Below are positions 30,001 through 44,600 of a DNA stretch of 64,000 nt, in pieces (position 1 is the first letter of the stretch; each line of letters begins with the position of its first letter). The notes under the pieces are model-generated. The model was not told the origin of the DNA. It did no database searches and saw only the letters and a program-made list of their open reading frames with translations. The stretch spans positions 930,001-994,000 of the forward strand of contig OZ237735.1 of the NCBI GenBank assembly GCA_965178125.1, given 5' to 3'. The stretch comes from Bilabrum cf. latius. Its lineage: Eukaryota > Bigyra: Bicosoecida > Bigyra > Bicosoecida. A program made the translations under genes and the position numbers.

Positions 30001-32665
30001 AGCCCGCTGCCCACTGTCACGCTCCCGCTCAGACCCGCCGTGGACTTGCCAGATACCACCGACACCGTGCCCGACGCTCCGGCAGACCCCACGCCATCCG
30101 CCGACCGCACCGTCACCAGCCCGCTCGTGGCCTCGCTGGCGCCCACGCCAGATGCCACGGACACCAGCCCGCCCGTGCTCGACGTGTCCGTCGACTCACC
30201 GCCGAACACGTACACCGACCCGCCCACGCCCGATGACGCCTTCGAAGACGTCACTGACACAGATCCAGACGCGCCCAGCGAGGACTCGCCGGCCGACAGC
30301 ACCAGCCATCCCACAGACCCGGACCCCACGTTCCCGGACTCCACCAACACATGGCCGCTGCTGCCCACGTGCGCCGCGCCGCTACGCAGCACCAGCCCGC
30401 CCGACGGGCCGCCGGAGCTCACGCCCGATCCCACCGTCACCGACCCAGACCCGGAGCTTGACGCAGACCCGGACTCCAGACTCACAGACCCAGACGACCC
30501 CTTCACGCCAGACCCAGATGACACAGACACAGACCCGGACTCGCCCACCGTCGCAGACCCAGACCCCACTGACACTGACCCAGACGTGCCCGACCCTGCA
30601 AGCCCGCTGCCCACTGTCACGCTCCCGCTCAGACCCGCCGTAGACTTGCCAGATACCACCGACACCGTGCCCGACGCTCCGGCAGACCCCACGCCATCCG
30701 CCGACCGCACCGTCACCAGCCCGCTCGTGGCCTCGCTGGCGCCCGCGCCAGATGCCACGGACACCAGCCCGCCCGTGCTCGACGTGTCCGTCGACTCACC
30801 GCCGAACACGTACACCGACCCGCCCACGCCCGATGACGCCTTCGAAGACGTCACTGACACAGACCCAGACGCGCCCAGCGAGGACTCGCCGGCCGACAGC
30901 ACCAGCCATCCCACAGACCCGGACCCCACGTTCCCGGACTCCACCAACACATGACCGCTGCTGCCCACGTGCGCCGCGCCGCTACGCAGCACCAGCCCGC
31001 CCGACGGGCCGCCGGAGCTCACGCCCGATCCCACCGTCACCGACCCAGACCCGGAGCTTGACGCAGACCCGGACTCCAGACTCACAGACCCAGACGACCC
31101 CTTCACGCCAGACCCAGATGACACAGACACAGACCCGGACTCGCCCACCGTCGCAGACCCAGACCCCACTGACACTGACCCAGACGTGCCCGACCCTGCA
31201 AGCCCGCTGCCCACTGTCACGCTCCCGCTCAGACCCGCCGTGGACTTGCCAGATACCACCGACACCGTGCCCGACGCTCCGGCAGACCCCACGCCATCCG
31301 CCGACCGCACCGTCACCAGCCCGCTCGTGGCCTCGCTGGCGCCCACGCCAGATGCCACGGACACCAGCCCGCCCGTGCTCGACGTGTCCGTCGACTCACC
31401 GCCGAGCACGTACACCGACCCGCCCACGCCCGATGACGCCTTCGAAGACGTCACTGACACAGACCCAGACGCGCCCAGCGAGGACTCGCCGGCCGACAGC
31501 ACCAGCCATCCCACAGACCCGGACCCCACGTTCCCGGACTCCACCAACACATGACCGCTGCTGCCCACGTGCGCCGCGCCGCTACGCAGCACCAGCCCGC
31601 CCGACGGGCCGCCGGAGCTCACGCCCGATCCCACCGTCACCGACCCAGACCCGGAGCTTGACGCAGACCCGGACTCCAGACTCACAGACCCAGACGACCC
31701 CTTCACGCCAGACCCAGATGACACAGACACAGACCCGGACTCGCCCACCGTCGCAGACCCAGACCCCACTGACACTGACCCAGACGTGCCCGACCCTGCA
31801 AGCCCGCTGCCCACTGTCACGCTCCCGCTCAGACCCGCCGTGGACTTGCCAGATACCACCGACACCGTGCCCGACGCTCCGGCAGACCCCACGCCATCCG
31901 CCGACCGCACCGTCACCAGCCCGCTCGTGGCCTCGCTGGCGCCCACGCCAGATGCCACGGACACCAGCCCGCCCGTGCTCGACGTGTCCGTCGACTCACC
32001 GCCGAACACGTACACCGACCCGCCCACGCCCGATGACGCCTTCGAAGACGTCACTGACACAGATCCAGACGCGCCCAGCGAGGACTCGCCGGCCGACAGC
32101 ACCAGCCATCCCACAGACCCGGACCCCACGTTCCCGGACTCCACCAACACATGGCCGCTGCTGCCCACGTGCGCCGCGCCGCTACGCAGCACCAGCCCGC
32201 CCGACGGGCCGCCGGAGCTCACGCCCGATCCCACCGTCACCGACCCAGACCCGGAGCTTGACGCAGACCCGGACTCCAGACTCACAGACCCAGACGACCC
32301 CTTCACGCCAGACCCAGATGACACAGACACAGACCCAGACGTGCCCGACCCTGCAAGCCCGCTGCCCACTGTCACGCTCCCGCTCAGACCCGCCGTGGAC
32401 TTGCCAGATACCACCGACACCGTGCCCGACGCTCCGGCAGACCCCACGCCATCCGCCGACCGCACCGTCACCAGCCCGCTCGTGGCCTCGCTGGCGCCCA
32501 CGCCAGATGCCACGGACACCAGCCCGCCCGTGCTCGACGTGTCCGTCGACTCACCGCCGAACACGTACACCGACCCGCCCACGCCCGATGACGCCTTCGA
32601 AGACGTCACTGACACAGATCCAGACGCGCCCAGCGAGGACTCGCCGGCCGACAGCACCAGCCATC
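1..32665 (-). repeat. Tandem array of about 54 units of 600 bp, coding on the minus strand
   Basis: Unit starts recur at 481, 1081, 1681 and so on to 32,176, with a partial unit at the left edge, so the array continues beyond the window. It ends near 32,665, where the sequence changes to diverged modules. Units are nearly identical with a few recurring single-base variants. On the minus strand 600 bp equals 200 residues, that is thirteen modules of 15-17 residues. Six units carry 90 bp extra (7,071-7,160; 7,761-7,850; 9,051-9,140; 9,741-9,830; 10,431-10,520; 19,476-19,565) and two lack 45 bp (near 10,690 and 32,330), exactly two or one modules. The minus frame is never broken and contains no UAG, unlike the diverged part of the same gene. 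The plus strand is also free of stops over long stretches, but only because its composition is C/A-rich. Confidence 0.93.
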
Positions 32666-35600
32666 CGACGCTTCCGGAAGCTGATGTTCCTGAGCTTATC
32701 GTGATTTCTCCAGAACGTCCTCTTGATACACTACCTGTTTGCATTTTCAGGCCGCCAGAGTTTCCTGATGTTGCATCGCCGCTTGTAACCGTTACTAATC
32801 CGGAATCTCCTGATGTTGATTCACCAGTTATTAGTTGGACTTGACCAGTCGTTCCTGCTAACGTGGTTCCAGTTTTTATTCTTACAGATCCAGAATTCGT
32901 GTTGCCGGAGTTGCCAGTTGAGACTTCTATTTGACCGGATTGACCTCGAGTTGAATCTCCTGTTGACAGTGATACGGAGCCTGAAGTAGCTGATGCGGTG
33001 CTTCCAATGGCTGTTCTAATATCAATGTAGCCGGTGCTTGACCCAATGCCGCTGGTACCGCTTGTAAGTTTTATGGAGCCGCCTTGGTGGACGCTTGAGT
33101 CGGTTTGGCCAGCGGAGAGCAGGATAGATCCCCCAGATCTCGTTTTGGCCTGACCAGCACGTACCTACACCTGACCGGCTTCACCATTGTTTGAAGATCC
33201 AGCTGACAGAGTTACCCAACCTGCATCACCGGATGCTGTATGACCTGTCGCAAGATACACTTGGCCTGAAGTCCCGTGGGAAACAGTACCAGTTGACACC
33301 TGAACTGATCCGCTGCCTGCTCCCGCTGCTGTACTTCCAGTCGAAAGATGAATTGTGCCAGAGAGACCGGTATCCGCAGATCCAGTTTTCAGAGAAATAT
33401 CCCCACTTGATGCAGACGTGCCAGTGACAGCCGGAGATCGAATGTGAACATGCCCAGAGCTGGATGACAGGCTGGCCCCAGACACCAAAGAAAGCAAGCC
33501 TCCAGTTCTGGCTGGTACATTGGAGCCAAGACTATTGCCGGCTTGAATATACATCAGAGCACCAGAGAGCTGCTCTGAAGTACCAGCCACTATGCTCATT
33601 GTACCTGCTCTTCTATCTGCTAGACCTGTGGTGAGCAAAGCGTTGCCACTATTGGAGTTTGATGAACGACCGGTCGAAAACAGGAGGTCTCCAGACGCTT
33701 CAACATCAATTTGGCTGCTTGGTACTGTTGACGCTCCTGACATAACACGAATGGAACCAGACACTCCAAGCGTATTATCACTTGACCTGATAGAAACCAG
33801 TCCTGTCGTACCAGCTTCAACCGTGCCCGAAGCAATTTCGACTCTCCCACTCATCCCTGACACCGTTGACCCTGACAGAACCGATACACTGCCACTGTCA
33901 ATGCTATTAGCTGCCACATTGGCAGACCTCAATTGTACCCAACCAGAGGTCGATACAGACCCAGCGCCAGAAACGATGTCAATGGCGCCCCCAACAGCGG
34001 TGCTGTCAAGGGTGTTGCCGCCTAGTACACGGACCATGGCCCCGTTACCTACCCCTGTTGAGCCAGGCGCGACGTCTACTCGCCCAGCTGAGCCCTACGT
34101 CGCAGATCCAGAGCCCAAGGAGACATCGCCAGAGTCCCCACCGGTTGAAATGCCAGACCCGATCTCAATTCCACCAGATGTGCCAGCCGCCGTGGAGCCG
34201 GACTAGATCACGGTACTTCCAGATGAAGTCACGCTACTGCTTGCAGAAAGAATACTCACATCACCGCTCGTGACAGATCCTTTCCCAGACAGAACAAGTA
34301 TGTTGCCACCTGAACCACTGGTGGAGTCTCCGGCCGAAACTGTAACATCCGCCCCCGCTCCACTGTCAGAGCTACCGGCAGCGATTTGAATAGAGCCTGA
34401 CCTGCCCCCTGAAGCTGCACCCGTTGCTAGATATAAGGTTCCAGCGTTGTCAGTAGCTGTACTTCCAGTGAAAATAGACACGTCGCCGGATTGTCCGGAA
34501 CTGCTGGCATCAGCAGACCGAATCGAGACATGGCCTGATGACGACGATGTACCGCCTCCGGAAGCAAGCGACAGCAACCCTCCACGGCCTTCGGCATGCA
34601 GACTAGCTCCTGCCCTGAGGCGAAGCTGCGCTCCATTACCGCTTGTGGAGCTGCCTGGAATCACATCAATGTCTCCTGCTTGGCCAAGCAACGGGGACCC
34701 AGTCTGCACTCTCACGCTGCCGGATGGCCCTTGCTGGGGGGTACCGGAACCAAGCATAAGCGACCCGCTAGCTGCTTGCTTCACATTCCCTGTCTGAATT
34801 GAAATACTTCCACTAACAACACTGGCAGCGGTTCCTGCAGCAGAAAACATGCGAATCGATCCAGTTATGCCATCACTGCTGCCGCCAGAGAGCAGAGACA
34901 AAACACCTCCATTTTGCGCAGTTCCAGTGGCTGCGCCGGCAGCAATAAATGTCGAAGAGCCTGTACCGCTACTGGAAGGGCCAGGGTTGATCTAGATCGT
35001 TCCAGCTGTACCCGAAGTTGGTGCACCGGTTCGAATCTTGACGTCACCGCTTCTGTACGAGTCACTGGATCCCGTACTGACATACACTGCACCAGAACTA
35101 GCACCCCTACTGTCACCAGTGAAAATGCTGACCGATCCAGACGAAGCTAAAGTTGTAGCCCCGGAATGTAACTCGATTGTGCCACTACCTGATCCTTCGG
35201 ACGAGCCAGACATCACTGCAATAGAGCCTGAGCTTCCTAGTTCCGTGTTTCCAGTCGACAACAGAATCTATCCTGTCTAGCCTTGCGGATTTGCGCTTTG
35301 CGTCCGAAGCAAAATGCTCCCTGTCTCAAACTAGGAGCTGGATCCTGTTAGCACGTCGAAGCTCCCCCCGCGAGAATTCGCTCCTCCTGTGGTACCTGGC
35401 CGCACAACAACATCCCCCCCATTTCCAGAGTCACCGAGTCCAACTTCAATCCGAATCGCTCCACCGGCACCAGCTGTTGCTGCGCCAGAAAACAACGAAA
35501 TAGCGCCAGAGGGTCCACTTGCAGATGTACCAGTTTCTAAAAGCATGTGTCCGCTTGACCCCCCAGGCCCGCTATTCTGCGAGCGAATACGAACGCTTCC

Positions 35601-38600
35601 AGAAGAAGTCTCAAGCGACTTCCCCGAAACTAGCTCGATGGTGCCACCTGCCCTTGTGCGCGCTGAGCCTGCTTCAACATAAACAGGGCCGCCTGAGTTC
35701 TGTCCGGATCCAGTAGCACTGCCGGCAACAATGCTCACACTGCCACCAGATATACCTGTCACGTCGTTAAGGGCACGTGTTGAGCCTGCCTGAATAACAA
35801 CGTCGCCTCCATCTAGAGTTCCATCACCTGAACCAACTGAAATGCTGATGCTACCACCAGATCCCCCAATTCCAGATCCCGAACGAAGCAAAATTTCTCC
35901 GCCACGGCCTCCGAACGAGTTCATACCGTCTCCACTCGATATATCAACAACTCCCCCAGCTGCTTGATTGCCCTGCGTTGATCCGGCAGATATTGAGATA
36001 GAACCGCCAGAATAGTCGGAGAATGGATTCATAGAATCTCCGACTGAAAGCGATATGTTCCCACCTCTACCCTGAGTTCCATCCGCTGTTGAGATGTTCA
36101 CGGCCCCCGTGTCACCAACTGCTGATTTTCCCGTCCGTAGTACGATATTGCCACTCTACCCTCTTAGTCCGCCATCAGATGATAACATTGAGAGAGAACC
36201 AGACTAGAACAGACTGCTCTTTCCACTACGGATAAGGATATCGCCACCGTCATCCCCTTCGGAATACCCTGCGTCCAACGTAACAGATCCACCTTTCTTG
36301 GAGTCAATCGCCGTGACAGGTCCGGCTACAATTGATATGCCCCCACCTCTTGCACCACTTCCAACGGAACCTCCACTACGAATTGTTACCTGGCTGCTGC
36401 GATCAGTTGATGCGCCATCGCCAGAGCGAATACTAATATCTCCAGCGCGAGAGCCACGGCTGGAAATACCAGTTCCAGTTCGAATGCTTATGTTTCCGCT
36501 TGCGCCTCCGAACGACAACCCAGTTTTGATGTCGACATTGCCGGATTCTCCATCGAGGCCAGAGTCGGCCGAAGCCAAAACCACTCGACCACTCGAACCA
36601 ACTATGCTAGAGCCACTTAGAATCGAGGTGTCTCCACCAGAACCCGTCAATGCGATTCCAGCAGCAATCGAGACGTTTCCCCCATATCCAGCAGATTCCC
36701 CAACGGACCGCCCGGCGAGGATCGTCACACCTCCTCCTTCTCGAGCTGAGTCGCCACTAAAAATCTCGACCTGTCCACCAGCGACATCTGCAAGTGTTGA
36801 ACCAACTTGAATTGAAATATTTCCAGGTCTACCAGCCTCGCTGCTTCCAGACGTGACCCGAACATCACCACCCTGTCCACCTTGAATATGAGTGGAGTTA
36901 CCAGCCAGCAGCTCAATTGATCCTCCAGAAGCCATGTAACCGGTCGTGGAACCCGGAGCGATCACGAAATCTCCAGCTGCTCCGCCCCCAGCGTCACCTG
37001 TTCCGACGCTCACAGCCCCGGATGATCCCGTTTCAGAGTTACCTGATCTGATCAACACATCACCAGAGTTGCCATACAGTGTAGGACCTGAGCCTATCGA
37101 AACCATGCCGGACTGGTCATCTCTCCCAGAAGCACCTGTATGTATCTCTACGTCCCCGCTGCTGCTTCGAGAGGAGTCTCCAGATCGAATCGAAACAGAC
37201 CCACCTTTGCTGGCAACAGAACTACCAGCAGCAATCACTGTATCCCCACCGGTACTGGACTCTGAACTCGACGCTGATCCGGCCAATATACTCACTGAGC
37301 CTCCTGTACCCTTGTATCCATCCGAATTTCCGGCAGAAACGAGTACAGAGCCAGAAGTAGCCGAATCTTCACCGGATCCGCCAGCTGCGACCGTAATGGA
37401 GCCAGAGACCCCGAACTACGAATCCCCAGACTTCACGTCAAGACCTCCTGACCCGTCTACAGCTGTTCCCGATCCAATCAGTACAGAGCCAGACTCGGGT
37501 GAAATCGCCGAAATGAGTGAAACATTCCCGCTGCGTTTCTCTATTGATGAACCACTTCTTAGAATAATGTCGCCGCCGTCGCTGGCAACTCCTCTCCCAG
37601 CAACGGCCTCAAAAACACCCCCGGTGTATCCAGCTCCAGCAACAATTCGAACAGCGCCTCCAGCATCAGAAGGTTTTTTAGGCTCCAAAACACTTCCGCC
37701 AGACAGCTCAGCAACACCTGGCTGCCCTTGGCGCACCGAGCCGACCTGGAGGCGCACGCTACCGCTGGATCCTCTGTCAGTGTCTCCAGATGCCACAAAC
37801 GTTGTACCAGTGTTTCCAAACCGAGTCGACCCTGACACTACTGAGACTGCCCCAGAGCTAGACAGTCGGTTCAGTTGATTTGATGTCCCACTTGCAGAGT
37901 GTAACAGCACGTCTCCGGACGTTGATAGTGCGCCGAAGGCCTCACCAGAGTGCATCGTGAGAGCACCGCCAGCCAAAGTGTCTTGGTGGGATGAGCCTGC
38001 GGATACTTTCACCATCCCGCCAACTTGACTGCTCCCCGCCACCACATTCACAGCACCACCTTGTCCACGACTAGACGAAGAGTTGCCGGCATGAACAAAA
38101 AGGGTACCTCCACGGATGTCCGAATCCAAGCTGCCCAGTGCAGAACCAGCGAAGACAGAAACATCTCCTCCAGATGCCTCGTAGCCGTTGCCACCAAGAA
38201 CTTGCACTGAACCGCCAAGTGACTAGATTCCAAGCTGTTCACTTCCACTGCCTGCTGCGAGCATGGCGCTACCTGCAACAGACACTCCACCAGAAGAATC
38301 AGGCCCGCCAACATCAGAGATGGAACCAGCTCGAAGTTCCACACTGCCTGCCTTTCTCCTGCCAGCTCCAGCGGATACGACCACATCACCTGAGGACTCA
38401 AAACCCTCCCCACTCGCAATGTGAACACTACCAGAGCTACCAGCTCTCGCTGGTCCAGACGATACCTCAACTCGACCCGTGCCCTAGCGCGCGCCATCCG
38501 ACCCTGCTGTACTGACGAATGCACGCCCCGAACCTGCTTGCCCTACTCCAGAAATTAGCATTACATCACCACCAACGCCACTTTCGGAAGAGCCACCTTT

Positions 38601-41600
38601 CATGGTAGCTGAGCTACTTTCGTCGGTTGTCGACAAACCAATAGAGGCGCCACCGATGCCGTTCCCGCTCCCGGCTTGCAAGTCGACGGATCCTCCCCTA
38701 ACTCCTCCCGGCCCTGCAGATATCGAAACGCTTGCGCCGACTCCAACTCTAGAGTTTCCTGCTGTCACGGTGACGTTGCCAGGATCCTCAACTGCATTCC
38801 CAGTAGAAAGTCGTAGCCCGCCCGATCCTTCGATTCCACTACCAGTGTCCAGGCTAACTGGTCCACTGCTTGACACAGAGGAAGCCGATGAAATGCGGAC
38901 TCCACCGGAACCCCCTGCTGCATTTCCTGAAACCATCACAGCCGAACCTCCCATGTCTCCTCTGGGTCCTTCCGCGTGCAGTCTAGCCCCTGTACCAGAT
39001 GGCGATGATCCACCTTCGACCACAGCACTGCCAGACCTAGACGCTAGCGAGAATCCACCTCGAACCACAACATTGCCACCATCTGACTGTTTTGATGTTC
39101 CAGCTAGAACGGATACATCTCCAGAGTCTAGAGTTGAGTCCCCAGATCGAACAACAATACCTCCTGACGCACCGCTTCCATTTCCAGATGTGATACTCAA
39201 GCTTCCGGATGGTGCCCCGCGCGAGCTTGCCTCCCCTGATCGGATCTGTACATCTCCTCCTGGCCCAGTTCTGCTGCTTCCAGCTGTCACCTCAACCATC
39301 CCGCCTTGCACTGCAGAACTATTCGAGTTTCCGGATAAAATTCTGATATCGCCTGGTACAACTCGCGAGTGAGCATGACTTGCTCGCCCATCGCCGGCTT
39401 GGAGGGTGATCGAACCAGCTGCGCCTCTTCTTCCAGTAGCAGAGCCCGTCGCTATTTCCAGGCTCCCGGAATCAGCATCCTTGCCGAATGCGTTCCCAGA
39501 AGAAAGAGTGACCTGACCTGTTGTGCTAGCGTTGCTTCCTGTCTGAATACTGAGCTACCCAGTCGAAGCGTTAGCTGCAGAGGCATCTGCCGTTCTAACT
39601 ACCACTGCGCCTGTCGCGTCGTTTGATGGTCCAGATTCAACCAGGACTTCGCCTCCACGCCCCGCGAGCGCCAGTCCGCCCCGAATTGCAACTGCACCTC
39701 CAATGCTCTGATTGGATGGCCCTGTTGATGCACCGCCACGAATGCTCACAGTACCCGCATTTGCAACTGCACTGGCACCACCGGTCAGGAATACGCTAGC
39801 GCTTCGATTCGATAGCGACTTCCCAGCTTCTAGCCGAATGCTTCCAGGGTGTGACGCAGCTCCAGTGCGGATTGATACCGCTCCACTTGAGCCCTTGTTC
39901 GAAGTTGTGTTGCCTGACACAAACGCAATTGAGCCTGTGTGCAAGTATCTACCGCCGACAGTGGATACTACGACGTTTCCACCTGTGCCATTAGACCTTG
40001 ATGGACCTCCCGTGAGCTTGGCGGTCCCACCTAATAGTGTACCGGCTCCGCCAGATACTTCTGCAAGTCCTCCCTGCAGTCCACCTCCGCCACGGATAGC
40101 AACTGCGCCCCCTGACGACACTCCGGATCCGCCGTGCACCGCAACAGATCCGCCAGATGCGTCCTTACTTGACCCTCCCATTACTTCGACCTCCCCTGCA
40201 TGCGTCTTGCCGGACCCACCAACCACTCGCACCGCTCCAGCTACTTCAACTGCATTCCCGGAACCAACTAAAACGTTACCAGTCGATGATGCGTTTGCAG
40301 ATCTCACAGAAACAGAACCGCTAGTACCCACTACCGAACCACCAGAGACGAGCTCGGCATGACCACCTCTGGCATCTGTGGACAGCCCACCAGCGACAAG
40401 TACTGACCCGGCAGACGAACCTGTTCCTGCGTGCCCACCGACTACATGTACGTGACCTGCAGAACCGTTCAAGTGCGCTTCGCCACCGCCAACTCTCACT
40501 GATCCGGCACTTCCACGGAATGAAGAACCTCCTTGCAACTGGACTTCTCCGCCAAAGCCAGACTCTCCGGTACCATTACCAGCATGCATATACAAACCTC
40601 CACTAGCACTGGCAGATCCAGATGAACGCAAATAAATGGACCCTGCATCACCATCGCTTGAGCCATTCCCAGACGAAATGTGAACATTACCACCTGTTCG
40701 CAAGCCAGATGATTTGGAGGCAGGAAGAAGCTTCCCTCCACGAATCCATACATCTCCTGCCTGGACACCTTGGGATGCACCAGCTTCGACCAGCACGTTG
40801 CCCTTCCCTGATGTCGACGTGCCACCGACTACTTCGACTGTACCAGGGTTCCGGGCAGTGCCGGTTGAGATTCGAACAGCACCGCTACCTGACTACGAAT
40901 CGTGCGACTTCAACTCTACTGATCCACTGGATGCTTCTCCTGACGTCGTGTTGCCTGAGACTATTGATACTGAGCCTCCCTGTACGTGGCCAACCCCAGC
41001 TGTAATACCAACTGATCCACCATGCGAATGTCCTGCACCTGGCAGTATCAAGACGTCCCCAGATGTACCATTCGATGACCCTGACGACACAACCACATCC
41101 CCAGATACCTCGCTGCCATTTCCCGATCGAAGTACGAGTTGTCCACTTCTTTGAGTGGTCAATGTAGACTGCGAGGATACAAACGACCCTGAAGTGATGG
41201 ACACGTCCCCAGTAGCGTTTCGCGAATTCGGCAGGTAGGAGAAACGCTTGTGCCTTGACTGCATCGCTGCAACAAGGTCAATCGCAATACGAATCTTGTT
41301 GACCTCGTGAAAATCCTCCAACTTAAACCCGGCTTCATCGAAGCTCATCTCGTCATTAACTGTGATATACTCTGGAAATACCTCGCGTACCTCTTGAGCA
41401 ATTACACCACGAACTGTCCTATCCTCAATACCACGTACCCGTCGCCAGACATCGGTGTACCGATATCGCTTCACTCGTAGCTTCAGCATGCGGTGCATAA
41501 GCTCGTCTTCATCCACAGATACAATGTCTTCCTTGATCCTTCTGTCGGATGGGGAAATCACTTCCACGAGCTCGGCCGGAACGTGAGAGAATATCTTGTC

Positions 41601-44600
41601 GCGTCGTACTCGAAATGGGATCTGGCCAGGCGGTGAGTCTTCGTGGGAGACGCGGTACTCGCCGTTGCTTCCGACGAGCGTGTCAATGTTCCGACCACTC
41701 ATCTACAACTGGCCGTCCTACGCGTTGACTCTAACAGCACCAGATCCTGCAACTTCGATCGAAGAAGAATTCGAGTTTCCAACTCGAACTTGTACGGCAG
41801 CATGGCCCTCATCGGTGCTGCCAGAGCCTTGGATTATGACAGCTCCGGCAAGTCCTGTGGCAGATGTGCCCGCAGCAATGCTTACTGAACCCCCACCGCC
41901 TTTCGTGCCAGCTCCTCCAACTATGTTCACCGATCCTCCCGAGCCGCCGTCACCGCCACTCACCGTGACCGATCCGGGAGTATCAGTTGCCGAACCAGAC
42001 GAAATCGAAACATCTCCTGAGCTCAAAGAGTCAGATTTTGATCGGAGCATAACAGAGCCACTGCTCCTGGCACCTTGCCCAGACTCGAGCAGAATTCCAC
42101 CACCCTATCCCAATTTCTACTGGCCACCGACGAGCTTGATCCGTCCGCCTGACGTTGAATCAGAATAACCTCCAGATACAACCACACCCCCACCGGATTC
42201 ACTGGTGGACGAGCCTGCAGAAATGGACACACTTCCTGCAAGACCATTGGGGGCGTGCCCGGCTGCAATTGCTATGTCACCCCCGGCTCCCAAGCTAGAC
42301 TAGCCTGCCGATACGCGGATGGTACCAGCAGATCCACTTCGTACAGACCTAGTCTTGATGCTCACTGCTCCAGAGGATGCCCCACCACCACTTAGCAGTG
42401 TTAGATCACCTCCTATTCCATTCATGTGTCCGTCGCCGCCTTCAAGTGATACGCGACCCGCCGTTCCATTCAACTCAGTGCTATTGCCACCACGGAGCAA
42501 GACTGCGCCGCCCGCTTTGCCGCCGCTGCCACCTTGCATTGCAGCAGAGCCACCTTGCCCAACCGTAGCTGTCGAATGCCCAGCTTGCAGGGAGATCCCT
42601 CCACCGGTGCGAGCATTGCCAAGGGCGTCGCCAGATCGCAGTTCAACAGCACCGGCACTGCCCATGGCTCCACTGACGTTGCCTGCAGCGATTCGCACTC
42701 GACCAGAATGGGCTGCAGTCAAACGGCTGAATGCCTGCCCTGTGCCAATGTCAAGGTTGCCAGACGACACGCTAGCAACATCATCGATGGGGGCGCTGCC
42801 TGTTTCGATTTGAATCGGCCCCGATTCAGCAGATGAGTGTTGATCTCCGGTGCTAAGCGGGGATCCAGATCGAATTGATACGAGTCCGGCTACTTGAGTG
42901 CTATTTCGACTAGTGAACACTCCTCCCGACAGTATTCGGACCGCACCGGACTAGCCATCTGACCCCAGTCGAGAGTTACCCCCTCGAATTTGAACAGACC
43001 CTGCGACTCCACGCCTGTTTGATCCTGTCTGCAGTTTGATCGACCCTGAAGAAGCCTTGCTTGACGAGAGTTCACCAGATTCCGCAACAATGCTCCCAGT
43101 GCCACCGGAGGATCCTTCCAGAGCTGGCTGAGAACCGAGATGAACAGAGCCTGAATCAGCATACTTGGACCCACCTCCGCCACGTACTACAATGTTTCCA
43201 CCGGGTGACTTAGAGTGCTGGCCGGCGGCTCCGCCTTGCAGCTCAACTTCACTACCTCCAAACTGGCCTCCGGAAGCACCAGCCCGAAGCCTAATCCCAC
43301 CGCCAGCACCTTGCTCACTGGACCCTGATACCAACGAAATTGTACCCGCAGTGCCTTCTAGTGAGGCTGACCCTGTGCGGATCAGAGCGCTGCCGGTGCT
43401 TGTCTTGTGATCAGCAGTCTGCGGGGCGGGAGCGGTCTGTAGCACGACACTTCCGGATTCAAATCCCCTTCCAAGACCACTGGTGATTGAGACAGTCCCA
43501 CCTATACCAAGCCCCTTGCCAACATCACCACCTCGAATGCTTACGCTTCCAGCCGAGGCTGCAGCCGGAACTGACCCAAAGGCTGCAAACTGGGGGTCAA
43601 TGCCAGACACTGCGCCTCCACTGACTGAGACTGTACCGCCTGAATGGCCTGTGGGAGTTCCAGGCTACGCAATACCTGCTCCTGCAGAAATCTCAATGCT
43701 GCCGCCGCTAGTACTCTTGGTTGCCAAGCTAGGGGGAACGACTGCGTCGCCAGCCGCAAGGCTGACACCTGCTCCGGTGTGTGCGACTGAGGCCCCCGCT
43801 CGAATATTGAGGCCTCCTGCAGGCTTCAAGTGCTATGCTTCAGCCATTGGTACCGCCCCACCGTTGGCTACCTATGCAAAGATGGGAGATGATCCAGTCA
43901 CAATGTTGATGGCTCCAGAGCCACGAGCACCCGCTGCCCCGGAACCCAACGTGACGCTTCCAGAAGATCCAAGCTTGCCAGCGTTCGATGATCTTATGAC
44001 AACTCGGCCAGACTACCCATTTCGACTGCCACCAGATCGAATTTCAACGGAACCGCCACCATCGCCTGTATCAATTCCAGGCGATGTGTCATCTCCTGCA
44101 TGAATGGCCACAGACCCACCCCCAAGTGCCCCAGGCCCTGCCGCAAGAGATACTGAGCCAGATCTTCCATGAGCAGACTCTCCTGATCCAAACACTGCGC
44201 TGCCGGAGGGTCCTCCGGAGAGCCCGGATCTTACGTCCACGTCACCCGACGCTTGAGTCGTTGTCTGGACGGCACTCCCAGATGAAATTCGAACTAGGCC
44301 CGAGCTTTGGGAAAGTTTTCCCTCAGCAGAACCTGATACAATGTCTACGGAACCACCACGACCGCCTCCACGCACGCCTCCAGCAACCACTTTGATTGCT
44401 CCGCCTGATGCAGTGGCCAACCTCGAGGCCTGGCTGCCAGCGAGTATCTCTACACCACCCGCATCGGTTCGCGATGAAATAGACGGTGACCTGGCATGAC
44501 CTGCAGCGATTCTGACCCCTCCAGCTTTGCCATGCGTGCGAGACTGCGAGTCGCCGGCAGAGAGCAACATACTCGCACCAGAAGAAACTGCTGAACTGCC

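Noticed and set aside
1-32665. Satellite or centromeric repeat without coding function, or a CRISPR-like array.
   Set aside because: The 600-bp units have no spacers, keep one frame throughout, and merge seamlessly with diverged coding modules of the same gene.
23-32844. Enormous plus-strand open frames over the array, up to 6,676 codons, rich in TQTQTRTR or DPDPTDTD.
   Set aside because: They are antisense to the giant gene. The DNA is so C/A-rich on this strand that stops are rare in every frame; the plus frames are cut by TGA wherever a synonymous minus-strand change (GGC to GGT in Gly-His) turns ATGGCC to ATGACC, and they end at the array border while the minus frame continues for 16 kb with the same module.
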